Shown: piece by piece, positions 11,488-23,215 of the stretch | How positions within the stretch are numbered: position 1 is the first letter of the stretch | Layout: each line of letters begins with the position of its first letter | NCBI RefSeq assembly: GCF_964355755.1 | Contig: NC_092675.1 | Location: 26,080,412 to 26,144,411, forward strand | DNA length: 64,000 nucleotides | Direction: 5' to 3' | Origin: Antedon mediterranea | Taxonomy: Eukaryota; Echinodermata; Crinoidea; Comatulida; Antedonidae | Made by a program: the position numbers and the translations under genes | Notes under the pieces: model-generated | What the model was told of the DNA's origin: nothing | The model's database searches: none | The model's input: the letters and a program-made list of their open reading frames with translations, nothing else

Positions 11488-12293
11488 TGAACTTGAAAAA
11501 TAGCAAACAGCAATAGTAATAATACCCTTTTCACAGTTCACTACCTCAACTAGTTTCAATTTCACGTTGTTTTGTTTCTGTTGTTTACTTAGTTATAACC
11601 CCAGTCAAATTAACACACTGTGATTGGACAACATCGATGAAAGTATTGATATTACAAGTTTACTTCCTTATACCGTTTTAGTTAAGGCATACTATATATT
11701 AGCAGCATTTCTATTTGAAGTACCTATCTTATGTAAGTATTCATACATTTATTTCTGTAAGTCAAATAAACAATTTAAAAATAATTATGATTTAGATAAC
11801 TTCACGCTTCCTTTTTATTCTAGGCCTAATTTAGAATGACAAATCAAGAGTGACACTCTCAACAGGTTGAAATTGATTTGACAGAACCATTATCTTAAAT
11901 GACGCACTATTATTTGTTCAGTTTATTTTTATAGATTGTTTGATATGTATACATATTTATGTTAAAAAATCAATAGAAAAAATGTAAATTAAATTTTTAT
12001 TTTGTTGAACCACGTTTTGTTCTCTCATTTGTACTTATACGAAGCAATTGATGTTTAGTTTAGGCCAATTTAGGCCTACCGAGCTTAGCAGGATGCACAC
12101 GTTATACGACACAGTACTACTAACATAGGTTTGTTATGTGATTTTTAAAGTTATGTGTTCTTTATCTTATTCGAATTATTGAAATAAAAAGGCAGTGATA
12201 TAACGATTACGCTGATAATCAACATAAAATTGTTTTCTTTCATTACGAACAGTTAGTTAGAAAATAGCTAAATGTATATACTTTTATTTTAGT

Positions 12294-12342
12294 ATGATTG
12301 TTCAAGTATTACTGTTGCTTCAAGTTATTGTTACCTGCCAGG
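12294..12342 (+). CDS. Gene B exon 1: signal peptide
   Basis: Encodes MIVQVLLLLQVIVTCQ plus one base. It is preceded by a polypyrimidine acceptor ending at 12292, one base before the ATG, so an upstream untranslated exon is expected. Confidence 0.85.
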
Positions 12343-15300
12343 GTAAGTTAAGTTTTCAAAATATATTCGAAATTCTGGGTTGTAGGCTATATCTAAATAG
12401 TGTTCAATCTTGATATCCTTCTAAAATTCTGACAAACTCCCGTAGATCTTTTAGTCAAACCTAGGGTCGTCAAAATAACAGTTTAAATTTGAAACTTTTA
12501 ATTTGTAATACAGTCACAAAATTAATTTTTAATCACACGGTGATATACTGAAAATGTATTAATATTAAACTAAAGGAAATGTTCTACTTTAGGAAATGAT
12601 GGCTATATAACTGTTTTGAATTTGTCTCCACAAAGCAACGGTGACACAGAATACCAATGTTACACTCCTAGTATATTCACTGGTTACAGTTTGAGTTACG
12701 GTAGATCATTTGCCGTCTTGAGTACTGACAGTGTAATTGATACATCGTGGAACGTTCCGAGCGATAAGGTGGTTGGAAGGTATGTCACAGGAGCCGTAGG
12801 CATGGGAGTATACTACTGTAAGATAGTGAAAGATGGCGCCACCACAGTCGTTCAAACTACAAAAATAAGAAATGATGGTAAGACTGTAATAATGGTAAAA
12901 CCAAGTACTCATTTTTTATACGATTACAGTTCGCGCGAATCGAAAACATCATGATTCATCAGCACTCATGCGAATTCGAACATGAACATGAAAATCGCAG
13001 CAATTTTGCTCTTGTAGCGACGAACCGATGGATTTGCGCAAACAAATTCGCCTAGTGGAAAATCGAATTTACAAATTTCACAGTAATTAACTGGCTTTTG
13101 ATTTAGATTAATGCTCATTTTTTGGTTTTTATTTAATTTTTTGAATTTCATACCCATCCAATAGCAATAGCAAATAACTCGCCAATTATAGGATGGATAA
13201 ACTATTTCATAATTTCTCATGCTTATAAACTAAGTCTCATTTGAGGCTTATAGGAGTGGAGTTAAGAAGTCGTGACTCGTGTTAAATAAAAGTTACATTA
13301 TTATGTTAATGTATTATTACGATAACAACAATTTATGTATGTTTTTTATGTATCTATATATCAATATATTTATACAGGATTACACAAACGGGTAAAAGAA
13401 ACCCTGTTTTGCATTGTGGTCCTGTCTTGAATACAAAACAAAATCGGGGAAAAATGTTTAGTTTTGTGAAAAAAAAACGAGATCGATTATATTCTCTATT
13501 TAGTTTGAACATTCAATAAATATATTGTATGAAAATAATGCATTTCTTTCTATAGCACACATGCATAACATAAAAGATTAATTAATAATACCATTTTTCT
13601 CAGCTTTAATTACGCCTGGAAATTCTAAAAACACAGTAACTGTAAATGTTGGAGATGACGTCACAATTAGTTTCGATAGCGATCTAAACAATGATTTAGT
13701 GTGGAGGAAAGATGGCTCTATTCCATTAACGATTGGACCGGAAAAAAGCATGACTTTTAACCCAATACAGATCAGTAATGATGGGGTTTATGAGATTCAC
13801 AAGGATGGGAACCGAGGAGATCGTAGACATGCGTTTATCAAGTTGATTGTACGAGGTAAATATATAATTTTAATATTTACAAAAACAGATTTCAACACAT
13901 GATGAGGTTTTATCACTATATATGCTTCTTACAGCCAATTCTTGCACTCATTTAACCTAAATATTAGTGAAATATTGTAAGCTTATGTGATGTATCTCAG
14001 GGCCAACACTATTCATTTTGTCACAAATAATTATTATTTATTTGGAAACTACACTTTTGAAATAGTGGCACGCTTCTTAATAGAAGGTCCAGAGTAATTA
14101 AAATAAAAGTTTAAAAAAATGATTTAACAAAGGCATATTAACAAGAAAACTTAAATTTAATTATGTACAAAATATAAAAGTAATAAAAGTAATACACGAT
14201 TTAATAATAAAATACTATAGACATTTCCATTGTTGCTTTCCCTTCTTTTACTTATTGCCCGTTTGGTAAAGTCTTTACAAAATCGAAAATCATGTGAACC
14301 AAGAAAAAACAATAATTTTTTTCCAATAATAAATTTAGTCAAAACACCAATTGCATAGATAGACTTTGCTCGAGGATTACCAATTCCTCCAGTTTTAAAT
14401 TCTGAATTCTGATTCAGAATTACTGGGTAGCCTACATAGGACCGCCTTTATTATTACCATCTGGTAACGTATTGAACCGCATTATAAAATGTTGCAATTG
14501 CAATTTCGAAGTCAAATCTATATATTAATGCTACTAATTTTTTTCGCGTAATTTCACTTTATCTCCATCGAAACCACTTAACGATACGTGCTCACATTTG
14601 GCACACTGATGTTTATTAAGGGGCCACACACGATAGGCTATGTTACTTTCCTGAATTTTAAGGATAAAAACTAACAAAAAGGGAAAAAAGAACAGTAATT
14701 TGACGTCTCAGCGACCATGTTACGTCAATGTATAAACTACGCAACCTCCTCTGTTGTGTACCGCCATGACCTGATCTATCATGCCGGACAGCCAAATTAA
14801 AACAGAGTTAGTCTCGGCAGCCGGTCAACCGATTTGAATGATCGCGTCGTTGAAGTTTTAATTAATCACATCTATCTTTTGAACAGAATGATTTTCGTAA
14901 ATCACGGGTTGGCTCAGTAAGTAAAACGCCGTGACCATTGATATCATTGATGAGTACGTTCGAGTTCGAATCCGCGATATGTGTAAATAATAAGTACCAC
15001 CGCTTAAAGCAAAAAAAAAAAAAATGAAAACTAGACCACAATGTAATTACAAAACTAACAAAAAAGATACCAAACCTCCCACAAAAAATTTGCAAAGTAT
15101 AAAAAACCATTGAAATGAAAAAAATGTAAACGAAATACAAAAAAAATACAAACACACGCCTGCACACAAAAAAACGAATCCAAATTGGTGTCGTGTTTCG
15201 ACAAAATCAATGGCCGTTAAAATAGTATTTTATTCTTGACACTTTGTTTGTTGTTTTTTTTAAATAATTTCTCAGGGGCCGGGAAGCATGAGTGCCCTTT

Positions 15301-18300
15301 TATTATACTTATTCATCCGATGCGAATTATTATTAAGGCAGACAAGACCGTGCGGAGCTAGACCACAATTTAATTATAAAATAGAAAATTTGTAACAAAT
15401 CTCCCACACAAAACACATTATCAAAACAATATCAAAACCATTGAAATAAAAAAATAATATATTGTAAACGAATAAATATTAACACACAAACAAAACGAAT
15501 CCAAATGGTTTGATTGTTGAACAACTTAACAATTTCTGTTTCCGCCGCAGCAATGTGTTTTTCGCCGCCGCGGTCTTCATCGTCACCATCGTCGTCGCCG
15601 TGTGGCGTCGCCACCGCCGTCGTCGTCATCATCATCATAGGTTACGTGCTTGTACAGTATAACAATTAATGAAATGTCTTTTATTATAGAGTGTCCACGT
15701 CACAAATGGGGTCCACCTGACTGCACTGGTGACTGTGAATACTGCTATAATGGAGGCGTGTGTGATGACAAAACAGGATTTTGTATCTGTGCACCTGGAT
15801 TTATGGGATCTGCTTGTGAATCTGGTAAGAACTAAGTATAAGCACTTATAGCATACATACATAATTGAACGGAAGGTGATGATAAAGCAAGAATACTATT
15901 ATTGTAACCCGTAGTGGAGAGTTGACTTATCTTCACAGACAAACAACTTCGACGACCGATAACTTCATTGAGCAGGAAAATCTAGATAGACCTTAACTTA
16001 TTTTGACGAACTTGGAGTAGTAAATAAATCTCGATAATATGACATGTAATGTTTTTAGCTAGGACACATTTCTACCGTAGACGAAACCAAAATAATGCAA
16101 ATCTGCTTTTCAATAGAATGCGGTGGCAATATGCATGGATGGAATTGCGAAAATCCTTGTGTCAGTACCGGTTCTCTTACTTCGTGTAGAAACTTTCAGT
16201 TTTGTTTACCTGATCCATATGGATGCAGCTGTGTTACTGGTTACAAAGGATTGAAATGCGATACAGGTAAATTAACCAATTCCACATACACATACGTTGA
16301 TTGCGATAGATTATAAACTAAACTGTTTTCAATGAATCGTTAACATATAAATGAACACCTGAAGATTTGGATTTAAAATGATCAAGAATCTGGAAGCCCG
16401 TTCGTACCACTATTTATTTTAATTTTATCTTATTTCCAAACCCAACCAATAGAAAAAATAATTTTAAGAGCTGTTATCAGGCGGACGCCACAGTAATTAT
16501 CTATTATTATTATAATGCATATGGCAAGTTTCAAAATCAAAGTAACTATCACAAGGATTATTACGGAAGCCCATTTTGGTCAATAGTTAGTTACATTGAG
16601 CGGTTGTTATCTGTATGTATTGCGGTCGCCACTTCGAATTGAAAACTTGCTATTATACATTATTTGGTCATTATTTTTACATGCAGTTTACACGATGTTC
16701 ATTTAGTAGGCCTAATTCACTGAAATTAAGTTGACTTTTTTTGTTTTAATATTTATATAATTGCAACAGACTCCAAATAGCAGCGTATTTATAATTTAAT
16801 TTAATTTTACAGTATGTTCTTCGGGTACATTTGGTGCAGACTGCAATCAAAATTGTCATTGTAAACAAGGTGGTTGTGATCGATATACAGGAAGATGCAC
16901 TGACACTGAAGACTCATCTTGTGCGTACCCGTGGACGGGATCTAACTGCCAAAGTAAATATAAATGTTAACTACCTACTGCACTCACTCCATACAATATA
17001 CAAGAAAAATACAAATAAACTATACATAAACAATTCATCAATAGATAATAATTCAAGCACTTTCAACCTATGAAAACAAGGCCATATAGATGGCTGCAGT
17101 CGCGTGCTCATTAGTGTTTACCGACCGACCGACCAACCAACCTACCAACTGACCGAAATTACTCAACATGTTTAAAAATGTTGAAATGTTTAAAAACATT
17201 TATATTTTTTAAATTTACACGTGCGTAGGCTGTCACATTTGACGTGCTCATATAACGTAATTTCGAGTTGAAAAGTAAGTCAAGCAAACAGAAATCGGGA
17301 AAAAGGAGTGCGCAAAAACATTTAACGCGCAGTGCGCGCGCAAAAATCTGCGCACTCATGGCAATTTTGTAAACGCTTAAAATTGCCTGAAACCTACTCT
17401 TATTTCATCGAAAATAAATTTTGAAAATTTTAAGCGCGCGTACGCATGCATTACATGCGCTACGCACGTAATTGTATTGCCATATATGATGATTTATGCC
17501 CTGAAATTTATGAGTACCAATTGTTTAATTGTGATTCATGGTTGTGAAGATATGATTACAAACGTGATTTCGTTAAATCGTGCGTAGACCGCGTAATTTT
17601 GTATTGCGCACCCTGAAAACATAACCACATCGATTCCTGGCCATAAGGAATATACTGTGAAAAATTGACTTAGCTAGATTAAACTGATATCAAGATAAGG
17701 TCACAAAGCGATAAAACGCATAGTGATACCGGACCGACAGACAGACCGACAGACCGACAGACAGACCGACAGACAGACTGACCGACCGACATAGTGAACT
17801 ATAGAGTCCCAGGAACCTTCCATTCTAAACATTATTATCCTTGTTGCTTTCCTTTGACTGAAGAATCATGACATTTAGATAACGTAGTATAACATCAACT
17901 GATTCTAATGCCTTATAATTGTTCTCATTTATCCCTTTTGGCTTGAATTCCCTCTGAGAGAATGGAAAGATCATAAGATGAAGGAAATGAATATTAAAAT
18001 CGTTTTTAAAATTTCAATTTCAAATTTCTGTTTATTTCCACAATATAACCACATATAATATACAATAACACAATGATAAACTAGTTAGGTAAAATTGAAA
18101 TTTTTTGTAGAATGTCAGATTGATATAGGCCTAAGCCTATTTGGAGAAAACTGTGACATTGATTGTAACAAACCATGTGAATGTCACCGACTAACTGGAA
18201 AGTGCATCCAAGGAACATGTTTTTCTAATTCTCTCGAACCAAATTGTGTACCCACGTATGACGGAAACCTGATAGCTAATTCTTCAAGTTCATCTATCAA

Positions 18301-20974
18301 CATTAAATGGACGCCGTGGGATACTGACAATGGAGAGGAAGATCTGGTTATTGGATACTTTTTATACCACAAACTGAGCAATGCTGATGATTGGAAGAAG
18401 GAATTCTACAATACTTCTTTATCAGGCACTGTTACTGGGTTGATGATGGACACACAATACACGGTTGGTGTTTCAGCTGTGAGAGCTGGCAAAGAAGGTG
18501 AAGGACCAATTGGAGGAAATATCACAGTAACAACACGTTGTGGAAGTATGTAAATTAGTTCGAATTTCAGAATAAAAATACTTTCTTTAATGATTATAAT
18601 TTCTAAGGATGAAAACCACAAATGTAAATAATTTCATATATTTCGTCAATTAAAAACATGATAATAGAATACATTTAAACATAACAAAACCTATCCATTT
18701 ATTGAGAGTTTTCCTTCTCAATATAAACATGTAATAAGCAGTAGTATCGATGGCGTCATAGATCATCAACTGTACACTCTCATGACTAATACATACTGTA
18801 GCAAACTCCTATATCTAAGAGATCCAATAATAACCCCCCAACCCCAATTTTTTTCACAGAACCGTCTCCAGTTGAGAACGTACAACTTCAAGTTTCGAAC
18901 ACTACTACTATCATTATTACATGGATAGTAAGTACAATTCTAGGTATTTTACTATTTAATCATTCCGTCTTTTAATACGAAAGTAAAACAATATTTTTTT
19001 TCTTTACATTTAAATTGAGCTAGAATCAGGCAATAGCCGTATTGGTGGGTGTTGTGACATAATTCTCATGCACAATTGTCCTTTTGTACACATGCTTACG
19101 TTTCCGTCCTTTTTATATACTTTTAGGGAAAACTTGGCGCTGAATCATTGAAATGCTCAAGTCTAGTATTTGTCTACAGAGTATATCTAAAAGTAATCAA
19201 CAAAAAAGGATATCGGGAAGGGGTTTACCAGACAAAAACGAATCAATTTATAATTGAAAATCTGGAAGTAGAATATCCTTACGCTATCTTAGTCACTGTG
19301 TCTAATAAAGACAGTGAAAGTGAACCAGTTAACATTCCAAGCATACCAGTTAAAGAACCAGAACAATGTACTTCTGAACAAGGTACTGTTAAACCAAAAC
19401 AATTTTTAAGTTTAATAAAAATAATAGTACAAATATTTAAGATTATTCAATAGAATACCGCGCTTTAGAATAATAGGTTTAGCTGAAGGCACCTTCTCGA
19501 TTATTTTATTATCTATCTTGTCTGAGACTCTAACTGCAACCTTAACTGGACGATGATGACTTGTAGATTTGAGATCTACCAAAGAAAACTATTTTTATAT
19601 CGCTAGTTTTATTTTACTACCTCGATACAGATAATAATATATGCATTATCAATAATCTAATGAATTTATATATACTGACAATATTTTGGTTCTGGTATTT
19701 TACACTGCATATATTAGTTTCTTGTCATGATGTTCAATCCTCAAGATTAGGTATTTCCTTTCACGCATTTTATTCAATACGTCTCCATTATCTTTAGTGT
19801 TATTTATTTCAAAGGTACATTCGGAATCATTGCTGGAGGCGGTGTTGCTGCAGGAGTGTGTTTTGGTGTCATCATTACTATTATGGTTACGATCTGGTAA
19901 GTAATCCAATTATTTTTTTGTTTAATTTTAAACTATAAATTAAGAATATAAAGAAAAAATGTTCAATTAATTAATTTTGATGTATTCTTTTTGAGCTAAT
20001 TTTTCAGATTAAAAGCCATTTTAGGCATGATCTATCTTGTTTTTTTTTTTTAAGTAAACAAAGACTTCGGAAGAATGTGAGTAAATCTGATGCTGCAGCA
20101 AATGATCCACAAGTCTACTATAACACTGCAAGTAACAATTACAATCATTTTGTACCAGGGTAATTTTTTCTTCTTATTCATTTCTAATATTTGATTTGAT
20201 CATAATAATATTATCAGAAAAGTTTAATGACCCGAAAACTAGGAAATTTATTTCTGGCTGTTTTAATTTATCGCTTTAATTTAGGGTTTTCTATTATGTG
20301 TATCTCCATTGAGATATCCAGCCACTAATACCAACAGTATTGTAAATATTCCGATTGTTGTGTAATGTCAACAAAAACCTAAATTAGGAGCTCAGAAACC
20401 AAACACAATTCCTACTTGTTTCCCCATCTTTGTACATTTATTTTCGGCCATTGTGGAAGTATAACTCGAGATTCTGATGAGATTTTGTGACGTCATCAAT
20501 ATATCGATTTTCCTGAAGAGCAATAATATAAATCAATTAAATAATAGGTTATGTACAGAACATCATCAACAGTTATGAAAAGGGAAACCTTTAGTCTGTA
20601 GAGCTTAGCAAACAAACATTCAGACGATAACTTGAAAATTGTAGATGTTATTGTGCGAACAAATACACATAATCCTAAAAAAAGTTATAACAGCTATTTC
20701 AATTTCAATAGCTATACCCAAGAGCAAGGCCGATAGCATTTTATGTCAAAATAAATGTGAAGATGAAAGACAGCCGGCCAAAGATTTCAAGTTAATGAGG
20801 TTTTACATCTTTGATGATAATATTTTTTTCAATACATTTCTTAATTCAAGAAAAAATCAAGACAGAGTTTATGAAGTAACTGATGATGATTATGCTACGG
20901 TAACTGGTGGTCCTTGTTACAGTAACACAGCACAGACACCAGAAGTGAGAGAAGACCAACCAATAAGAAAGTAG
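12294..20974 (+). CDS. Gene B: Tie-like receptor lacking the third Ig domain (12 exons)
   Basis: Coding exons: 12294-12342, 12593-12877, 13604-13855, 15690-15824, 16117-16266, 16813-16953, 18111-18545, 18860-18927, 19127-19382, 19815-19896, 20055-20159, 20851-20974. The sum of 2082 nt gives 693 residues and a TAG stop. Order: signal peptide, two Ig-like domains, four EGF-like modules, FN3, FN3, membrane span at about 594-617, tail 619-693. Compared with gene A, the third Ig exon is missing, and EGF4 plus FN3-1 share one exon. Tail tyrosines are at 639, 640, 647, 660, 667 and 676; Y639-Y-N and Y676-S-N fit YxN, and Y667-A-T-V is a YxxV site. The tail is different from gene A after the first exon, so the two receptors probably recruit partly different SH2 proteins (inference). 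Confidence 0.82.
12593..12877 (+). CDS. Gene B exon 2: Ig-like domain 1
   Basis: 95 codons, phase 1-1. Both Ig cysteines are present (YQCYTP and GVYYCKI), unlike in gene A. Confidence 0.88.
13604..13855 (+). CDS. Gene B exon 3: Ig-like domain 2
   Basis: 84 codons, phase 1-1, with LVWRKDG and NDGVYEI. No cysteines, as in gene A. The following intron (13856-15689) contains a SINE and diverged direct repeats. Confidence 0.85.
14899..15026 (+). mobile_element. tRNA-derived SINE in gene B intron
   Basis: Has an RNA polymerase III A box (TGGCTCAGTAA, 14910-14920) and B box (GAGTTCGAATCC, 14962-14973) at tRNA-like spacing, and ends in an A-rich run at 15011-15023. It does not fold into a clear complete tRNA, so it is called a SINE head rather than a tRNA gene. 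Exact ends are uncertain. Confidence 0.65.
15030..15520. repeat. Diverged direct repeat pair
   Basis: About 160 bp at 15030-15190 recur at 15361-15520, sharing TAGACCACAAT, CTCCCACA, CCATTGAAAT and ACGAATCCAAAT in the same order. The second copy is followed by a GCC/GTC/ATC trinucleotide-rich stretch (15541-15640). No gene is seen. Confidence 0.65.
15690..15824 (+). CDS. Gene B exon 4: EGF-like module 1
   Basis: 45 codons, phase 1-1, nearly identical in sequence to gene A exon 4, with CICAPGFMGSAC at the end. Confidence 0.88.
16117..16266 (+). CDS. Gene B exon 5: EGF-like module 2
   Basis: 50 codons. Keeps the normal G|GTAAAT donor that gene A has lost, and so shows what the ancestral junction looked like. 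Confidence 0.87.
16813..16953 (+). CDS. Gene B exon 6: EGF-like module 3
   Basis: 47 codons, three more than gene A, because of an acidic insertion (TDTEDSSC). Phase 1-1. Confidence 0.86.
17076..17810 (-). mobile_element. GTCTGTCG-repeat element, inverted copy
   Basis: Reverse orientation of the element at 10653-11487. It begins with AACAAGGCCA, has GCAGTCGCGTGC and CGACCGACC runs, the same internal part with matching low-copy segments, and a closing ACAGACAGACCGACAG block. It lies in the intron before the EGF4-FN3 fusion exon. Confidence 0.7.
18111..18545 (+). CDS. Gene B exon 7: EGF4 fused to FN3-1
   Basis: A single 145-codon exon, phase 1-1. The first part (CECHRLTGKC, LEPNC) equals gene A exon 7 and the second part ([30 protein letters not shown]) equals gene A exon 9. 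The Ig3 exon and both introns around it are gone. The coding sequence also includes a GGCCTAAGCCTA stretch near 18127-18138 that looks like the genomic TAGGCCTA repeat. Confidence 0.88.
18860..18927 (+). CDS. Gene B exon 8: FN3-2, first half
   Basis: Phase 1 to 0, encoding KPSPVENVQLQV and ITWI. The donor is GTAAGT directly after the ATA codon. Confidence 0.8.
19127..19382 (+). CDS. Gene B exon 9: FN3-2, second half
   Basis: Phase 0 to 1, with VYRVYLKVI and [16 protein letters not shown] short proline/glutamate stalk follows before the membrane exon. Confidence 0.82.
19815..19896 (+). CDS. Gene B exon 10: membrane span
   Basis: Glycine/alanine-rich helix (GIIAGGGVAAGVCFGVII and onward), phase 1 to 2. 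Homologous to gene A exon 12, with shorter flanks. Confidence 0.87.
20055..20159 (+). CDS. Gene B exon 11: cytoplasmic tail 1
   Basis: Phase 2-2. Basic KQRLRKN segment, then VYYNTASNNYNH. Shares its start with gene A exon 13 but has different tyrosine motifs. Confidence 0.8.
20851..20974 (+). CDS. Gene B exon 12: C-terminus
   Basis: Phase 2 to the TAG stop at 20972-20974. Encodes RVYEVTDDDYATVTGG and CYSNTAQ. It is not recognisably homologous to gene A exons 14-15. An ATG-started frame upstream from 20645 is intronic and not needed. Confidence 0.78.
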
Positions 20975-21240
20975 AGACTTTACCAAAAGAGGAATTCTTT
21001 GATACATTTTTAGAATGATTATCTTATCTCCATTGAGAGATTATTATCATTATCATATTTTTAAAATATAGAAAAAATTAGGCCTATATTATGTTGATTT
21101 TGTGATTATTATTTTATAGTATTATAAACGTAGTATAGGGTTTGGAGAAAAAGGCCAACAATCCCACATTTCTATTCTAAAAGAACCGTTGTTATTAGCC
21201 TACAATTCAGACATTGGGTATTTTAATACCATTTGTAGTT

Positions 21241-21246
21241 AATAAA
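21241..21246 (+). terminator. Gene B candidate polyadenylation signal
   Basis: AATAAA about 270 bases past the TAG stop, followed by an A run. This is the first canonical hexamer downstream. Confidence 0.45.
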
Positions 21247-22261
21247 AAAAAAATGTATTAGGCCTACTTACTGGATTATATCGGTACTAACTTCAATTTC
21301 GATTTTCAGAAAAATAAACATTCGATAGCAACTGAGCTGTATTTAAAATAGATTTCTGTAGTCTGGTTTAACTCATATCTTTATATTATTCATCGGTGAT
21401 GAACTTATAATTAATTAGTTGCATTGTAAATAATTAGGCCTGGCTTCTAAAGCTAGAATTCTAGACAAATACAAAATAACCTATTCGAAGTCTGATTTAA
21501 TTAATCTTCGTTTTTCAGGCTTTTGGGGGACAATACATCTTTAATAGTTAGAACTATGGTTTTAATTTGTCTAGAAAATGAAAAACAAAATTCTGAGTCA
21601 GTAGTGTTAAGATGCTTTCATTCACCTATAGGGCCTGGATTATAAGTGAAAGTTCCTGTTCTAAGAAATAGATGATGACCAGAACTTAATTCCCAGACAA
21701 CAACAAGTCCATCATTGCTTTAACATTCTGCTATGAGAATCACTCTTCCATATTTATTCCTGTGTAGGTAGATGTAGGCCTAGATGTGTACTTTTTATAG
21801 GTATTATAATAAGGTTGTTATAAGTTCTAGACAGAACATTTAATTGTATCTGCGTCAATACTTTTATGATTATCGATGTGGCTTACAATACTACAACCTT
21901 AACAAGTAGCCATACAATGTCTATGCTCAGTAAAACAATCCACCTGTGTATATTGTATTAGGACGGTATTCAAATATTGATGCGCGCGCACGTGGCGGTA
22001 TCGTCGTTTGATGATGATGAGAGGAGGAGGAGAGAGGAGGAATTCGAAGAAAAAGGCTCACCACCACCGCGTGGCATGTAGAGCGCGCAACATGCAGCTC
22101 TCAACAAGGAGAAGTGGGCTTTTTGTGGGGAACATATACAGCATCAACAAGCAATGCAAACTGATGCCTGGTTTGACAGGTGTCCGTTTTAGCCTAGTTC
22201 TATACACTACAGCCTAGGGGCAATTATAATAATAATAATAAGAGAAAGAATGGACCTAATA

Positions 22262-22790
22262 AAGGTAATATTCCTAGGCTAGGCTAGGTACCCAGCCTAG
22301 AGGCCTAGCTAGGCTAGGCCTACCTAGACTCTAGGCTAGCCTACTAGGCCTAAGCCTACGGCTATGCTAGGCATAGGCTAGTGCTAGGGCAGGACTAGCC
22401 CACTTTTCTTAGTAAGGCTAGGCCTAGTTAGAAAATCTATTGTAGGCCTAGGCTAGTAGTAGTAGTAGTAGTATTAGCCTATAGCTAGTTAGGCCTAGCC
22501 CTTATTTAGAGCTAGGCTAATACTAGCCTATGACTAGGCCTAGCTAGGCCCCTAGAGGCCTCTAGGTAGTTAGGCATTCAACTATAGGCCCTAGGCCTAC
22601 TTCTATCTAGGGACTAGGTAGGCCCTAGGCTAGAGTCTCTGTAAGAATTTTTTCTTCTAACTAAGCTCTTCTATTCTAGTAAGTTGTAGGTCTAAGCTAG
22701 ACCTAGGCTAGAATATTAGAATATCCTGTCCATAAAATTAATAATATTATTAATATTATATTATGCCTAAGGCCTAGGCCTCTAGATTTA
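22262..22790. repeat. TAGGCCTA-rich palindromic island
   Basis: Over 500 bases built largely of AGGCTAGG, TAGGCCTA and CCTAGGC permutations in both orientations, with a short TAG microsatellite (22455-22473). The same octamer is scattered singly through the whole window. No coding potential. Confidence 0.75.
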
Positions 22791-23163
22791 GACAGTTGTT
22801 AATTAATTTTAATGAATTTATATGTTGTTTATAATAATAATGCTCTGCTATCCACCACCACCTTTATAGACATATACAAATTACACAGTTGTCAGTAGCA
22901 AAAATATTTTTAAATACAGAGATAAACAAGATTTACAGTAAACAACAGTCAATTAGAGCTCACTCTTAATTTGTAATTAATAAGGCTACTCTAGTAGTAG
23001 TAGTATAGACCATAGTTATCAATATTTAATATTAGGATGCCACTGCCAGCTAGGGAGTTGTTAAGACATAGGTATGAGGTTACTATGATAAAGATTATAG
23101 CCAGTGATCGTACCCTTGCACTTTGTATCAACAATTTACTATTAATGTCTTTGTATTTTTCAG

Positions 23164-23215
23164 AAAAATATTATTTCTATTCTAACTTTAGTTCAAATGC
23201 TTATTTCCTGTTCAG
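23164..23215 (+). CDS. Gene C exon 1: signal-peptide-like exon without ATG
   Basis: After the acceptor TTTTTCAG the phase-0 reading is KNIISILTLVQMLISCS plus one base, clearly homologous to the gene A signal exon. The initiator ATG of gene A corresponds to ATT here. The only internal ATG would leave six residues. An ATG at the end of an upstream exon could restore a good signal peptide. The donor is GCAAGT, so this would be a GC-AG intron. Confidence 0.6.

Larger units (their letters stand above)
9529..12292. other. Gene A 3' region and intergenic sequence to gene B
   Basis: Likely 3' UTR with overlapping AATAAA signals at 10033-10038 and 10048-10053. Further on are a foldback element (10216-10353), another AATAAA near 10640 and a GTCTGTCG-repeat element (10653-11487). 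The remainder up to the gene B start exon is AT-rich without supported genes and should hold the gene B promoter and an untranslated exon. Confidence 0.6.
20975..23163. other. Gene B 3' region and intergenic sequence to gene C
   Basis: Likely 3' UTR with AATAAA at 21241-21246. A repeat fragment at about 21470-21545 recurs in the gene C introns (near 27630-27700 and in the two duplicated copies). The rest is a purine-rich GAGGAG stretch near 22010-22040 and a TAGGCCTA-rich island (22262-22790). No supported gene. Confidence 0.6.

Noticed and set aside
14899-14985. Possible tRNA gene
   Set aside because: A and B boxes are present, but the acceptor stem and cloverleaf are not convincing, and an A-rich tail follows; it is better explained as a SINE.
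20645-20850. ATG-started extension of the last gene B exon
   Set aside because: The upstream part is intronic, and the acceptor at 20849-20850 gives the correct phase with exon 11.
22008-22217. Open frame in the purine-rich stretch before the TAGGCCTA island
   Set aside because: It is driven by GAGGAG low complexity and has no domain, splice context or homologue in the window.
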